In this document: positions 33,152-41,763 of the stretch, piece by piece
Layout: every line of letters begins with the position of its first letter
Position numbering within the stretch: the stretch's first letter is position 1
From: Flavobacterium sharifuzzamanii
GTDB taxonomy: Bacteria; Bacteroidota; Bacteroidia; Flavobacteriales; Flavobacteriaceae
DNA: 64,000 bases
Assembly (NCBI RefSeq): GCF_003254585.1
Contig: NZ_QJGZ01000041.1
Coordinates: 496,001 to 560,000, forward strand
Reading direction: 5' to 3'
Made by a program: the position numbers and the translations under genes
Notes under the pieces: generated by a model
Database searches by the model: none
Told to the model about the DNA's origin: nothing
What the model saw: only the letters and a program-made list of their open reading frames with translations

Positions 33152-33358
33152 TTATCCTCCTTGGGTAGCAGAAATAATTAAAATTTCGTCGGTTTCTTGT
33201 ACGAAGAATTCGTTCCATTTGAGTTTTGGAACAACAGTATTGTTAACAGCAACAGCGATTCCGTTTTGTTTGTGCGGAATTTCGAGATCGAGCAATGATT
33301 GAACGCTTAGCGATTCAGCATTGAATTTTTTGGTTTGTTGATTGATTTTTAGTTCCAT
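33152..33358 (-). CDS. thiS: Sulfur carrier protein ThiS
   Basis: The 68-residue ubiquitin-like protein ends in the required Gly-Gly (SATQGG) that ThiF adenylylates and that carries sulfur as a thiocarboxylate. The core IAVAVNNTVVPKLKWNEFFVQETDEILI is typical. The frame has an earlier ATG at 33388, but the ATG at 33358 (MELKINQQTKKF) gives the family length. It is the first gene after the TPP riboswitch. Confidence 0.92.
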   Translation of the reverse strand: MELKINQQTKKFNAESLSVQSLLDLEIPHKQNGIAVAVNNTVVPKLKWNEFFVQETDEILIISATQGG

Positions 33359-33436
33359 TCCTTTTGAGTTTAGTGTATAGATACACATTAGGAATGGCTA
33401 CAATAACGCATAGAAATGCGTTCAAGAAGTCATCTT

Positions 33437-33514
33437 ACTTTTCCCTACGCTAGTATGAACTAGATCAGGTTCAGAGGGTAAAATCTCAGCCTGCGCGATG
33501 CAGACACCCCTAAA
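33437..33514 (-). promoter_or_regulatory. TPP riboswitch controlling the thi operon
   Basis: Read on the minus strand the aptamer shows TAGGGGTGTCTG, GGCTGAGATTTTACCC, TGAACCTGATCTAGTTC and GCGTAGGGAAAAG in order. A small hairpin (AACGCAT/ATGCGTT, 33405-33422) lies between it and thiS and may belong to the expression platform. Confidence 0.95.
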
Positions 33515-33522
33515 GTGTGAAG

Positions 33523-33530
33523 CAAATGTA
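33523..33530 (-). promoter_or_regulatory. thi operon -7 promoter element
   Basis: The minus strand reads TACATTTG (TAnnTTTG). The start would be near 33516, directly before the riboswitch aptamer. Confidence 0.65.
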
Positions 33531-33606
33531 ATAAAATTTTGTTTGAAAGTCCCAAGTTTCAGGTTTCAAGTTCAAAAAAACTGAAAACTGAAGGTAAAAA
33601 CTGCGG

Positions 33607-34170
33607 TTATTTTCCTTTTCGAGTAAAGCAATCTTCCACGTGATCATTGACCATTCCGGTTGCTTGCATGTGAGCGTAAATAACGGTTGAGCCAACAAAT
33701 TTGAAGCCGCGTTTTTTTAAATCTTTGCTGATGGCATCAGAAATTGGAGTAGTTGCAGGGACATCTTTCAGGGTTTTTGGATTGTTATCAATTGGTTTGC
33801 CGTTAGTAAATTTCCAGATATAATCAGAGAATGTTCCAAATTCCTCTTGAACTTTCATAAACGCCTGAGCGTTTGTAACGGCAGATTTAATTTTGAGTTG
33901 ATTACGAATGATTCCTGTATTCTGCATTAATTCTTCGATTTTATCTTCAGAATAATTAGCAATTTTTTTATAATCAAAATTGTCAAAAGCAGTTTTGAAG
34001 TTTTCCCTTTTATTTAAAATAGTAATCCAACTTAATCCAGCTTGAAAAGTTTCTAGAATTAAAAATTCAAAAATTGTTGGGTCGTCGTAAATAGGAGTTC
34101 CCCATTCTTCATCATGATATTTTTTATATAAATCGCTGGCAGAACACCAGCCACATCTTATTGGCTCCAT
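33607..34170 (-). CDS. tag: DNA-3-methyladenine glycosylase I
   Basis: The 187-residue protein has the Tag features: RCGWCSASDLYKKYHDEEWGTP with the zinc cysteine, FEFLILETFQAGLSWITIL and FKFVGSTVIYAHMQATGMVNDH with zinc His residues. It excises 3-methyladenine from DNA. An earlier ATG at 34197 would add nine residues and overlap the upstream gene; the ATG at 34170 matches the family start. It is a second alkylation-repair activity in the window, about 29 kb from the AlkB/Ada cluster. Confidence 0.93.
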   Translation of the reverse strand: MEPIRCGWCSASDLYKKYHDEEWGTPIYDDPTIFEFLILETFQAGLSWITILNKRENFKTAFDNFDYKKIANYSEDKIEELMQNTGIIRNQLKIKSAVTNAQAFMKVQEEFGTFSDYIWKFTNGKPIDNNPKTLKDVPATTPISDAISKDLKKRGFKFVGSTVIYAHMQATGMVNDHVEDCFTRKGK

Positions 34171-34186
34171 TTTTTTAATTCTATTT

Positions 34187-34864
34187 TTATCTTCCAATTT
34201 GCCAGCTATATCCTTTTACAGTCGGAATGTAAGCTGAGCGTCCAATTATAATTAAATTAGTGTAGATTTTTTTGTTGTATTTAATGCCAATAGCATTGCC
34301 TGACATGTACATTTTATTTGCTTTGAATTTTACTTTCATTTTGCCATCTTCAAGTTCAGCATCTGATACTTTTTCGACAAGCCAAGTTGACTTCCATTTA
34401 ACTGATAGTTCATTTTCGGCCGTTTTAGTGACGCTTTTAACTAGTTTAACAGCTTCTTCAGGAATTTCAAAGTTTTGTGTCAGCTCTTTTTGTGTCATTG
34501 TTTGACCCATTTTACAATTATCAAGGATCTTTCGAATATTAATAAAGTTTAGCAATTTGTCATTTGCTTCTTTTTTAATATCAATATTTGCATTTTGAGT
34601 TTTGTTTACAAGATCAGAAGTTGGAGTTATTGCAATGGCATTTTTTACAGCAAAAGCTTTTTGATTTACAGCAGTTTTTTCTACTCCAAATTCTTTAGAG
34701 GACTTAATGTTTTTTGATGAAATTTTTACACCTTTTTTGACGGGAGCTGGTGTTAACTTATTAACAGGTTGAATGACTTCTTTAGGCTGTTTTTTCTCGT
34801 CATTGCCACAGCTTAAAAAGAAATAGGTAACAGAGAATAAAATAAGCAAGTAATTTTTTTTCAT
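34187..34864 (-). CDS. Hypothetical lipoprotein
   Basis: The signal peptide ends at the lipobox FFLSC (Cys19), followed by a charged linker rich in Lys and Thr. The remaining residues (about 105-225) look globular, with ILDNCKMGQTMTQKELTQNF, VKWKSTWLVEKVSDAE and a C-terminal YIPTVKGYSWQIGR. I do not recognise a family. It is anchored in the inner or outer membrane. Its stop lies 16 bp before the chosen tag start, so the two genes may share a transcript. Confidence 0.6.
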   Translation of the reverse strand: MKKNYLLILFSVTYFFLSCGNDEKKQPKEVIQPVNKLTPAPVKKGVKISSKNIKSSKEFGVEKTAVNQKAFAVKNAIAITPTSDLVNKTQNANIDIKKEANDKLLNFINIRKILDNCKMGQTMTQKELTQNFEIPEEAVKLVKSVTKTAENELSVKWKSTWLVEKVSDAELEDGKMKVKFKANKMYMSGNAIGIKYNKKIYTNLIIIGRSAYIPTVKGYSWQIGR

Positions 34865-34882
34865 GACCTAAATATGTTTTTT

Positions 34883-35545
34883 TTATCCTTTATGAGCAGG
34901 ATCTTCGTCCAAATATTTCTTAATCAGATGATGCCCCAGATAAATTGCTGGAGTTAATAAAATAGCAATTGCTAACTTAAAAGTATATCCTATCATTCCT
35001 GAAGATATAAAAGTGTCAAAATCAATTTTTCCAGGAAGCCAAAATGCAATTCCTAAAACAATGAATGAATCAAATAATTGCGAAATTACAGTAGAACCAG
35101 TAGTTCTTAACCATATTTTTTTCTCGCCAGTTCTGTTTTTGAAGAACCAAAATATCCATACATCAATAAGCTGAGATGCCATGAAAGCTATTAAGCTTCC
35201 AATAATAATCCACATGCTTTGTCCAAAAACAGCTTCAAACTGACTGTCATTTACTGGGCTAATTCCTTTTGCGGCGGGAATGACAATTGCCATAAAAAGT
35301 ATCAAAAAAGCATAAGCAATCAAACATGCAGTTATAAAAGAAAGTTTTTTTACACCTTTTTCACCAAAATATTCATTAATCAAATCGGTAGTTAGAAATA
35401 CAACTGGCCAAGGCAAAATTCCTATACTCATTACAAAGGGGCCAATTTGAATTAGCTTTCCTCCAATTAACTCAGCCACAACAGCATTGGTAATAAATAT
35501 TCCTGCTAAAATTACAAAAACAATTTCTTTTCTGGTTTTAAACAT
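34883..35545 (-). CDS. Queuosine precursor transporter (YhhQ family)
   Basis: The protein has about six membrane helices and the family motifs NAVVAELIGGKLIQIG, PVVFLTTDLINEYFGEKG, FMASQLIDVWIFWFFK and STVISQLFDSFIVLGIAFWLPG. The VUT/YhhQ family imports preQ0/preQ1 or queuine for tRNA modification. The frame extends to a TTG at 35569, but the ATG at 35545 (MFKTRKEIVFV) is the likely start. It is separated from the lipoprotein gene by 18 bp. Confidence 0.9.
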   Translation of the reverse strand: MFKTRKEIVFVILAGIFITNAVVAELIGGKLIQIGPFVMSIGILPWPVVFLTTDLINEYFGEKGVKKLSFITACLIAYAFLILFMAIVIPAAKGISPVNDSQFEAVFGQSMWIIIGSLIAFMASQLIDVWIFWFFKNRTGEKKIWLRTTGSTVISQLFDSFIVLGIAFWLPGKIDFDTFISSGMIGYTFKLAIAILLTPAIYLGHHLIKKYLDEDPAHKG

Positions 35546-35718
35546 GTTATTTTTAAATTGGTATTTCAAAAATAAACTATTTCTTTTTAAATCTTAGAAG
35601 CAGATTAATTTTTATAATCTGTTGGCGTATGAAGTTTGCTTCCGATTGGTTAATTTTGAGATTCTGTTGCTCTTTTTTCTGATAGAAATTTTGCGCAGAA
35701 TTAATTAATGTATTTGTT

Positions 35719-37782
35719 ATGAAAACACCGATAGAGTTAGATAATTCATTGCTAAAAGATTGGTCCGGTCCTTATGGAGGTATTCCAGATTTTACAGCAT
35801 ATAAAATTTCAGATTTTAAGCCTGCAATAGAATTTGCGATTAAAGAAAAATTAGAAGAGATTGATGCAATTGCGAATAATCCACAAAAGCCTACATTTGA
35901 AAACACCATTGAAGCTTTAGAGCTTTCGGGTACAAAATTAGATCGAATTCATGCAGTTTATGGCATTTATAGATCTAATCTAAGTACTCCAGAATTTAAT
36001 GTTATTGATACAGAAATGTCGCCAAAATTGGCAGAGATCAATGACAAACTGTATCAAAATAACAAACTGTTCTCTAGAATTGAAGCTTTGTATAAATCGG
36101 ATGAAAAGAAGGATTTAACTAAGGAACAGCAACGCGTGCTTTGGCTTTATTACACTGACTTTGTTAGAGAAGGAGCGGAGCTAGAAGAAAAGGATAAAGA
36201 TAAAGTTGCTAAAATCAATCAGGAATTGGCGACACTTTTTACCGCTTTTAGTCAAAAGTTATTGGCAGAAGAAAATGATCAGTATATAGAGTTAGAGACA
36301 GAAGCTGATTTTGACGGTTTGCCTGAGGAATTTAAGAATGCAGCAATTGCAGAAGCGAAAGAAAGAAATCTAAAAGCTTTAGGATGCATTGGAAACACAA
36401 GATCTTCAATAGAGCCTTTTCTGACTTTTTCAAACAGGAGAAATTTAAGAGAAAAAGCTTTTGATGTTTTTGTAAAACGTGGCGATAATAAGAACGAAAA
36501 TGATACGAATGAAACACTTGTCTCTATTTTAAAATTAAGGACGGAAAAAGCGAAGATTTTAGGTTTTGCAAATTTTGCTGAGTGGAGTTTGTCTAACAAA
36601 ATGGCTAAAGATCCGCAGAAAACACTCGATTTGATGCATTCTGTATGGAAACCTGCGGTAGAAAAAGTAAAGAACGATGTTTCGGCTATGCAGGAAATGG
36701 TCGACAGAGAAGATGGCAGCTTTAAAATTCAGCCTTGGGATTATCGTTATTATGCAGAAAAAGTGCGTAAAGCAAAATACGACTTAGATCAGAATGAAAT
36801 CAAGCAATATTTACAGCTGGAAAATTTACGCGAAGGAATGTTCTGGACAGCAGGAGAATTGTTTGATTTAGGCTTTAAGCAATTATTTGATGTTCCGGTT
36901 TATCATCCAGATGTTCGTGTTTGGGAAGTGAATAATAAAAATACGGGAAAACCAATTGGGCTTTGGTATTTTGATCCTTATGCTCGTACAGGAAAACGTT
37001 CGGGAGCGTGGATGAATTCGCATAGAGATCAGCAGAAAATAAAAGGTAACGTGCTTCCTATTGTGTCAAATAATTGCAATTTTATTAAAGGAAATAGCGA
37101 TGAACCGGTTTTAATTTCATGGGATGATGCAACGACTCTATTTCACGAATTTGGCCATGCACTTCATGGATTATGTTCAAATGTTATTTATCCAAGTCTT
37201 TCTGGGACTTCTGTAGCGAGAGATTATGTGGAATTTCCTTCGCAATTATTAGAACATTGGCTGGCGACTCCAGAAGTGTTGAATAAGTTTGCTCTTCATT
37301 ATAAAACAAATGAAGCTCTCTCTCAATCATTGGTAGAAAGAATTGGAAAAGCTGCTAATTTTAATGAAGGTTTTGCAACAGTTGAGACGATTTCAAGTTC
37401 GTTTGTAGACATGGAGTTGCATTTAACAACCGAAACAATTGATCCGCATGCGTTTGAGAAGAAGATTTTGAGCGAAATTAATATGCCGTCTGAAATTGTA
37501 ATGCGACACAGGATTCCGCAATTTGCTCATATATTTTCAAGCGATGGATATGCGGCAGGGTATTACAGCTACTTATGGGCAGATGTGATTAATGCAGACG
37601 CTTACGAAGCTTTTTTAGAAGGAGATGGGCCTTTTGATAAGAATGTTTCAGAACGTCTTTTTAAAACCGTTTTAAGCGTTGGAAACACTATTGATAACGA
37701 GGAAATGTATGAGAGTTTTAGAGGTCATGCTCCAAAATCTGATGCATTGATGCGAGCAAGAAATTTTCCAGTTGAAAGCTAA
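35719..37782 (+). CDS. dcp: M3 family peptidase (peptidyl-dipeptidase Dcp)
   Basis: The 687-residue metalloprotease has the zinc site HEFGHALH near residues 475-482 and the downstream Glu in the VARDYVEFPSQLLEHW region. The family core FDPYARTGKRSGAWMNS and SDGYAAGYYSYLWADV is present. Dcp removes C-terminal dipeptides from peptides. There is no signal peptide, so it is cytosolic and likely helps recycle protein breakdown products. It is transcribed alone and ends at a strong terminator. Confidence 0.94.
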   Translation: MKTPIELDNSLLKDWSGPYGGIPDFTAYKISDFKPAIEFAIKEKLEEIDAIANNPQKPTFENTIEALELSGTKLDRIHAVYGIYRSNLSTPEFNVIDTEMSPKLAEINDKLYQNNKLFSRIEALYKSDEKKDLTKEQQRVLWLYYTDFVREGAELEEKDKDKVAKINQELATLFTAFSQKLLAEENDQYIELETEADFDGLPEEFKNAAIAEAKERNLKALGCIGNTRSSIEPFLTFSNRRNLREKAFDVFVKRGDNKNENDTNETLVSILKLRTEKAKILGFANFAEWSLSNKMAKDPQKTLDLMHSVWKPAVEKVKNDVSAMQEMVDREDGSFKIQPWDYRYYAEKVRKAKYDLDQNEIKQYLQLENLREGMFWTAGELFDLGFKQLFDVPVYHPDVRVWEVNNKNTGKPIGLWYFDPYARTGKRSGAWMNSHRDQQKIKGNVLPIVSNNCNFIKGNSDEPVLISWDDATTLFHEFGHALHGLCSNVIYPSLSGTSVARDYVEFPSQLLEHWLATPEVLNKFALHYKTNEALSQSLVERIGKAANFNEGFATVETISSSFVDMELHLTTETIDPHAFEKKILSEINMPSEIVMRHRIPQFAHIFSSDGYAAGYYSYLWADVINADAYEAFLEGDGPFDKNVSERLFKTVLSVGNTIDNEEMYESFRGHAPKSDALMRARNFPVES

Positions 37783-37786
37783 AAAT

Positions 37787-37821
37787 AAAAAAGCCCGAAT
37801 AAATAAATATTCGGGCTTTTT
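37787..37821. terminator. Bidirectional terminator
   Basis: AAGCCCGAATA and TATTCGGGCTT form an 11-bp stem between the convergent dcp and tsf genes, with A/T tracts on both sides. Confidence 0.92.
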
Positions 37822-37839
37822 AATATTGAAAATAATATA

Positions 37840-38802
37840 TTAACCTAAAGTAACTCTTTTGAAACCTGTAATTTCAACATTGAATCCTTTTACGTAATCA
37901 CCAACTTTTTTACTGTCATCTTTGATGAAGTTTTGATCTAAAAGAGCTTTCTCTTGATCTAAAGTAGTGTTGTCAGAAATGAAACGTTGAACTTTTCCTG
38001 GAAGAATTTTGTCCCAGATTTGCTCTGGTTTACCTTCAGCTTTTAATTCAGCTTTAGCATCTTCTTCAGCTTGTTTGATAACCTCAGGAGTTAATTGAGA
38101 GAAAGAGATGTATTTAGGAACATTTTTTAAAGTTTTTCCTAAACGTGCAGCTTCTTCATTATCTTTTTCGATTACAGCAATACGAGCAGCAAGTTCAGAT
38201 TCAACGAAAGCAGGATCAAAATCTTTGTAAGATAATGTATCAGCTCCCATAGAAGCAACTTGCATAGAAACGTCTTTTGTTAAAGCTTCAGCGTTAGCAA
38301 CTGGAGCAGAAATTGCAGTTAAAGCAGCAATTTTATTAACGTGAACATAAGATCCAACGTAAGCACCTTCTAAAATTTCAAAACCACCGATTTCGATTTT
38401 CTCACCGATAACACCAGTTTGCTCGATTAATTTCTCAGCAACAGTGATTCCGTTGAAATCAGAAGCTAAAAATTCTTCTTTATTAGAGAAGTTGATAGCT
38501 CTTTCAACTAAATCTTTAGCTAAAGTTACGAAAGCTTCATTTTTACCTACGAAGTCAGTTTCGCAGTTTAAAGTGATGATAGCTCCTTTAGTGTGGTCAG
38601 CATTGATAAAAGAAACAGCAGCTCCTTCAGAAGACTCACGGTCAGAACGGTTAGCAGCAACTTTTTGTCCTTTTTCTCTAAGGATTTGGATAGCTTTATC
38701 GAAATCACCTTCAGCTTCAACTAAAGCCTTTTTACAGTCCATCATTCCGGCACCTGTAGATTGTCTTAATTTATTTACGTCTGCAGCAGTAATTGTTGCC
38801 AT
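37840..38802 (-). CDS. tsf: Elongation factor Ts
   Basis: The 320-residue protein is the nucleotide-exchange factor for EF-Tu. The N-terminal UBA-like helix set (VNKLRQSTGAGMMDCKKALVEAEGD) and the TDFVGKNEAF core contact are clear, as is a C-terminal GFNVEITGFKRV. It is longer than E. coli EF-Ts, as usual in Bacteroidota. It follows rpsB by 143 bp; the gap holds AT-rich TTTGGAATTT repeats that are partly inverted. Confidence 0.97.
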   Translation of the reverse strand: MATITAADVNKLRQSTGAGMMDCKKALVEAEGDFDKAIQILREKGQKVAANRSDRESSEGAAVSFINADHTKGAIITLNCETDFVGKNEAFVTLAKDLVERAINFSNKEEFLASDFNGITVAEKLIEQTGVIGEKIEIGGFEILEGAYVGSYVHVNKIAALTAISAPVANAEALTKDVSMQVASMGADTLSYKDFDPAFVESELAARIAVIEKDNEEAARLGKTLKNVPKYISFSQLTPEVIKQAEEDAKAELKAEGKPEQIWDKILPGKVQRFISDNTTLDQEKALLDQNFIKDDSKKVGDYVKGFNVEITGFKRVTLG

Positions 38803-38945
38803 AATATTTTAAGTTTTAATATGTTTTTAAAAGTAAAAAATTCCAGCTTTTAAATCCCAAACTCCAATTTTAATAAATTATCAACATAACGTTTTTAATT
38901 TTGTCTTGGATTTTGGAATTTAAAATTTGGAATTTAAATTTTGAT

Positions 38946-39713
38946 TTATTCTTCAGTTTCAGTTGCAGGAGCTTCAGCTTCAACAGCAGGAGCTTCTTCA
39001 GCAGCTTCAACTTCTTTCTCAGCACCTCTGTCAGAAAGACCTTCGATTACTGCAGTAGTTACTAAAGATAAAATTTTGTCAATTGATTTAGAAGCGTCAT
39101 CATTTGCAGGAATCACGTAATCAACCTCTCTTGGGTCAGAATTCGTATCAACCATTGCGAAAACTGGAATGTTTAATTTTTGAGCTTCTTTTATTGCGAT
39201 GTGTTCAGCTTTGATATCTACTACGAACAATGCTGCAGGTAGTCTAGACATATCAGCAATTGAACCTAAGTTTTTCTCTAATTTAGCACGTAGACGATCA
39301 ACTTGTAAACGCTCTTTTTTAGATAAAGTGTTGAAAGTACCATCTTTCTTCATTTTATCGATAGAAGACATTTTTTTAACTGCCTTTCTGATAGTTACGA
39401 AGTTAGTCAACATTCCACCTGGCCATCTTTCAGTGATGTAAGGCATGTTTGCAGCTTTTGCTTTATCAGCAACGATGTCTTTTGCTTGTTTTTTGGTAGC
39501 TACGAATAAGATTTTTCTACCTGATGCAGCGATTTTTTTCAAAGCTTCGTTAGCTTCTTCAATTTTAGCTGCAGTTTTATATAGATTGATAATGTGAATA
39601 CCATTACGCTCCATATAAATGTAAGGAGCCATATTTGGATCCCATTTTCTAGTCATGTGTCCGAAGTGAACACCTGCTTCTAGTAATTCTTTTACTTCTA
39701 TTTTGTTTGCCAT
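38946..39713 (-). CDS. rpsB: 30S ribosomal protein S2
   Basis: The 255-residue protein has the S2 signatures GVHFGHMTRKWDPNMAPYIYMERNGIHIINL, RWPGGMLTNFVTIRKAV and NIPVFAMVDTNSDPREVDYVIPANDDA. The tail is extended and rich in Ala and Glu. The rpsB-tsf order is standard. The 176-bp gap to rpsI upstream probably holds its promoter; a possible small hairpin (TCCTATCG..GGTAGGA on the minus strand, near 39795) is too weak to call. Confidence 0.98.
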   Translation of the reverse strand: MANKIEVKELLEAGVHFGHMTRKWDPNMAPYIYMERNGIHIINLYKTAAKIEEANEALKKIAASGRKILFVATKKQAKDIVADKAKAANMPYITERWPGGMLTNFVTIRKAVKKMSSIDKMKKDGTFNTLSKKERLQVDRLRAKLEKNLGSIADMSRLPAALFVVDIKAEHIAIKEAQKLNIPVFAMVDTNSDPREVDYVIPANDDASKSIDKILSLVTTAVIEGLSDRGAEKEVEAAEEAPAVEAEAPATETEE

Positions 39714-39889
39714 TTTTGTACTAGTTTACGTTCTGTTGATTAGCAATGTATAAATGGCGATTTCTCTGGCTTTATACATTTAGATGCTAAACTATATCCT
39801 ACCTCGATAGGAGAGCAACAATAACTGTGTTTTTTAATTTCAATAAATAATTGATAATGTCTTGTCCCATCTGAACAAGACAGGTAATA

Positions 39890-40276
39890 TTAACGTTTAG
39901 AGAATTGGAATCTCTTACGAGCTTTCTTCTGACCGAATTTCTTACGTTCAACCATTCTTGGGTCTCTTGTTAATAAACCTTCTGGTTTAAGGATAGCTCT
40001 GTTTTCAGCGTTAACTTCACACATTACGCGTGCTAATGCCATTCTTACAGCTTCTGCTTGACCAGTTGTACCACCTCCGTAAACGTTTACTTTTACGTCA
40101 AAGTTACTAGCGTTTTCTGTCATAGAAAGCGGTTGTAAAACTTTGTATTGTAAAGTTGCAGTTGGAAAGTAAGTTGCGAATTCTTTTTTGTTTACAGTGA
40201 TGTTTCCAGTTCCTTCAGAAACGTATACACGTGCAACAGCGGTTTTTCTTCTACCGATTTTGTGAATAACTCCCAT
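39890..40276 (-). CDS. rpsI: 30S ribosomal protein S9
   Basis: The 128-residue protein shows IGRRKTAVARVYVSEGTGNI, GGGTTGQAEAVRMALAR and the C-terminal KFGQKKARKRFQFSKR, whose last residues touch P-site tRNA. It overlaps the rplM stop by 1 bp, so the two are coupled, as in most bacteria. Confidence 0.98.
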   Translation of the reverse strand: MGVIHKIGRRKTAVARVYVSEGTGNITVNKKEFATYFPTATLQYKVLQPLSMTENASNFDVKVNVYGGGTTGQAEAVRMALARVMCEVNAENRAILKPEGLLTRDPRMVERKKFGQKKARKRFQFSKR

Positions 40277-40731
40277 TACTTAAGATCATTTAGGTTAACA
40301 GTTCTAGGTTTTTGAGCTCCGTGTTTGTGCTCAGATCCTACAACAACATTTAGATTTCTAAAAAGTTCAGCACCTAATTTGTTTTTAGGTAACATACCTT
40401 TTACAGCTTTTTCTACTAATGCAGCTGGATTTTTAGCTTGCAATACTTTAGCAGTTAAAGTTCTTTGTCCTCCTGGGTAACCTGTATGACGCATGTAAAT
40501 TTTGTCATTCATTTTTGTACCTGTAAGGTTAATTTTTTCTGAGTTGATAACAATTACGTTATCTCCACAGTCAACGTGCGGTGTGTAACTTGGCTTGTAC
40601 TTACCTCTTAAAATCATTGCAACTTTAGAAGCAAGACGTCCTAAGTTATGACCTTCAGCGTCAACAACAATCCACTCTTTAGTTACAGTGGCTTTACTTG
40701 CTGAAACTGTTTTGTAGCTTAATGCGTCCAT
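40276..40731 (-). CDS. rplM: 50S ribosomal protein L13
   Basis: The 151-residue protein shows WIVVDAEGHNLGRLASKVAMIL, HVDCGDNVIVINSEKINLTG, YMRHTGYPGG and AVKGMLPKNKLG. It is first in the rplM-rpsI unit. Its leader begins with a hairpin directly after a TAnnTTTG promoter, which may serve in autogenous control. Confidence 0.98.
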   Translation of the reverse strand: MDALSYKTVSASKATVTKEWIVVDAEGHNLGRLASKVAMILRGKYKPSYTPHVDCGDNVIVINSEKINLTGTKMNDKIYMRHTGYPGGQRTLTAKVLQAKNPAALVEKAVKGMLPKNKLGAELFRNLNVVVGSEHKHGAQKPRTVNLNDLK

Positions 40732-40753
40732 AATATTATTTTAATTAAACATT

Positions 40754-40782
40754 CCATCCCCAATAAAGGGGATGCAAAAGTA
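40754..40782 (-). promoter_or_regulatory. rplM-rpsI promoter and 5'-terminal leader hairpin
   Basis: On the minus strand TACTTTTG (40775-40782) is followed at once by CATCCCC, a TTTATT loop and GGGGATG (40755-40774), 23 bp before the rplM start codon. The mRNA would start at or within this stem. Leader motifs have been proposed for L13 in Bacteroidia; I cannot confirm a match here. Confidence 0.6.
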
Positions 40783-40865
40783 CAATTAATTATTTTAAAA
40801 CCAAATACCTGAAAGAATATTTTATCTGCTGAAAATCAGGTACTCAGTTTTTTAATTGATTAATG

Positions 40866-40904
40866 AATAAAAAAACCGTCTTCACAATAATGTCAAGACG
40901 GTTA
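40866..40904 (-). terminator. Terminator of the ferritin-like pair
   Basis: On the minus strand AACCGTCTTGACA pairs with TGTGAAGACGGTT, with one mismatch, and a T-tract follows. Confidence 0.85.
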
Positions 40905-40925
40905 AATATTTAGAGAAAAAAGTAA

Positions 40926-41738
40926 TTATACAATAAATATATTGGCAATATCAACCACTTGTTGTGTTGTAAGTGGCTCATCATAAGCTTCTGAGCCTGC
41001 TGCAGCTCCAAAAGCGGCGGCAGTATTAAACCCAGCTTGCATGGTTACGCCTTCGCCATCATAAACTGCCTGTGTTGCTGCCGGCATGCCAGCGCCTCTT
41101 TCGGCATTAGAAATCCATCCTTTTAAGCCTCTTAGTCTTCTAACTTCAGAAGCATGACGAGCTTCAACAGAATGAATCTGCAATGCAGCAGTCAATAAAT
41201 CGGGTGTCGTTATCAAATTTGCGGCTTGCCCTTTATATGCTCTAACTCCTGTATCTTCAAAAGCTTGTGCCAAAGCTAAAAATGTTGGATAATCGTGAAA
41301 AGGATCAAATGCTCCACCCACAGTAAAGTCAAAAGTTGGTTTAGGAACAAAGTTCGGGCTTGCGGTACCGCCTAGGCCTGCAATTAAAAATTTGACATGA
41401 TCAGATTCATGATCCGCAATCTGTTGGAATACTTTTAAATCGCGTCCGCCATTTTCAGAAGCTGGAATTACCCCAGAATCTAAAGCCATTGCGTAAAATT
41501 CGTTTTCAAGATACTCTAAGGTCAGGGCGAATTGTAAAGCTCCAATAGGAGTTGCCGGAGTTGCTGTGATGTCTTTTGCGAAAGCTTTATTGGTAAGAGC
41601 CGATAATCCGAAAGGAATTGATGCTAAGGCTAAATTTTTTCCAATATTTCCAAACTGCGAAAAACTATCTCTGCGGGAACCAGTACTGTTCATTAAATTG
41701 TCATCAGTAAAGGATTCTATAAATTTTAAAATGTTCAT
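40926..41738 (-). CDS. Exported ferritin-like protein
   Basis: The 270-residue protein has an N-terminal twin-Arg segment (SRRDSFSQFG) and a hydrophobic stretch ending TNKAFA, so export is likely. Its four-helix bundle carries metal-ligand candidates: LEYLENEFYAMAL, IADHESDHVKFL, AQAFEDTGVRAY and HSVEARHASEVR. These fit the Glu/ExxH pattern of ferritin-like di-iron proteins (Ferritin_2 type). The role is unknown. Relatives are linked to oxidative or desiccation stress. It follows a paralogous lipoprotein gene by 25 bp. Confidence 0.82.
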   Translation of the reverse strand: MNILKFIESFTDDNLMNSTGSRRDSFSQFGNIGKNLALASIPFGLSALTNKAFAKDITATPATPIGALQFALTLEYLENEFYAMALDSGVIPASENGGRDLKVFQQIADHESDHVKFLIAGLGGTASPNFVPKPTFDFTVGGAFDPFHDYPTFLALAQAFEDTGVRAYKGQAANLITTPDLLTAALQIHSVEARHASEVRRLRGLKGWISNAERGAGMPAATQAVYDGEGVTMQAGFNTAAAFGAAAGSEAYDEPLTTQQVVDIANIFIV

Positions 41739-41763
41739 AATTTCTAAGTTTTACTGGTTAAGA

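Noticed and set aside
33601..34170. Linking tag to the AlkB/Ada cluster as one system
   Set aside because: Both act on alkylated DNA, but they are 29 kb apart, and no shared operator was recognised.
39785..39805. Candidate rpsB leader hairpin
   Set aside because: The stem is only about 5 bp and no promoter element could be placed with it, so I do not list it as a feature.
39855..39885. Candidate rpsI terminator (GTCTTGT/ACAAGAC)
   Set aside because: A 7-bp stem is present but no U-tract follows on the minus strand.
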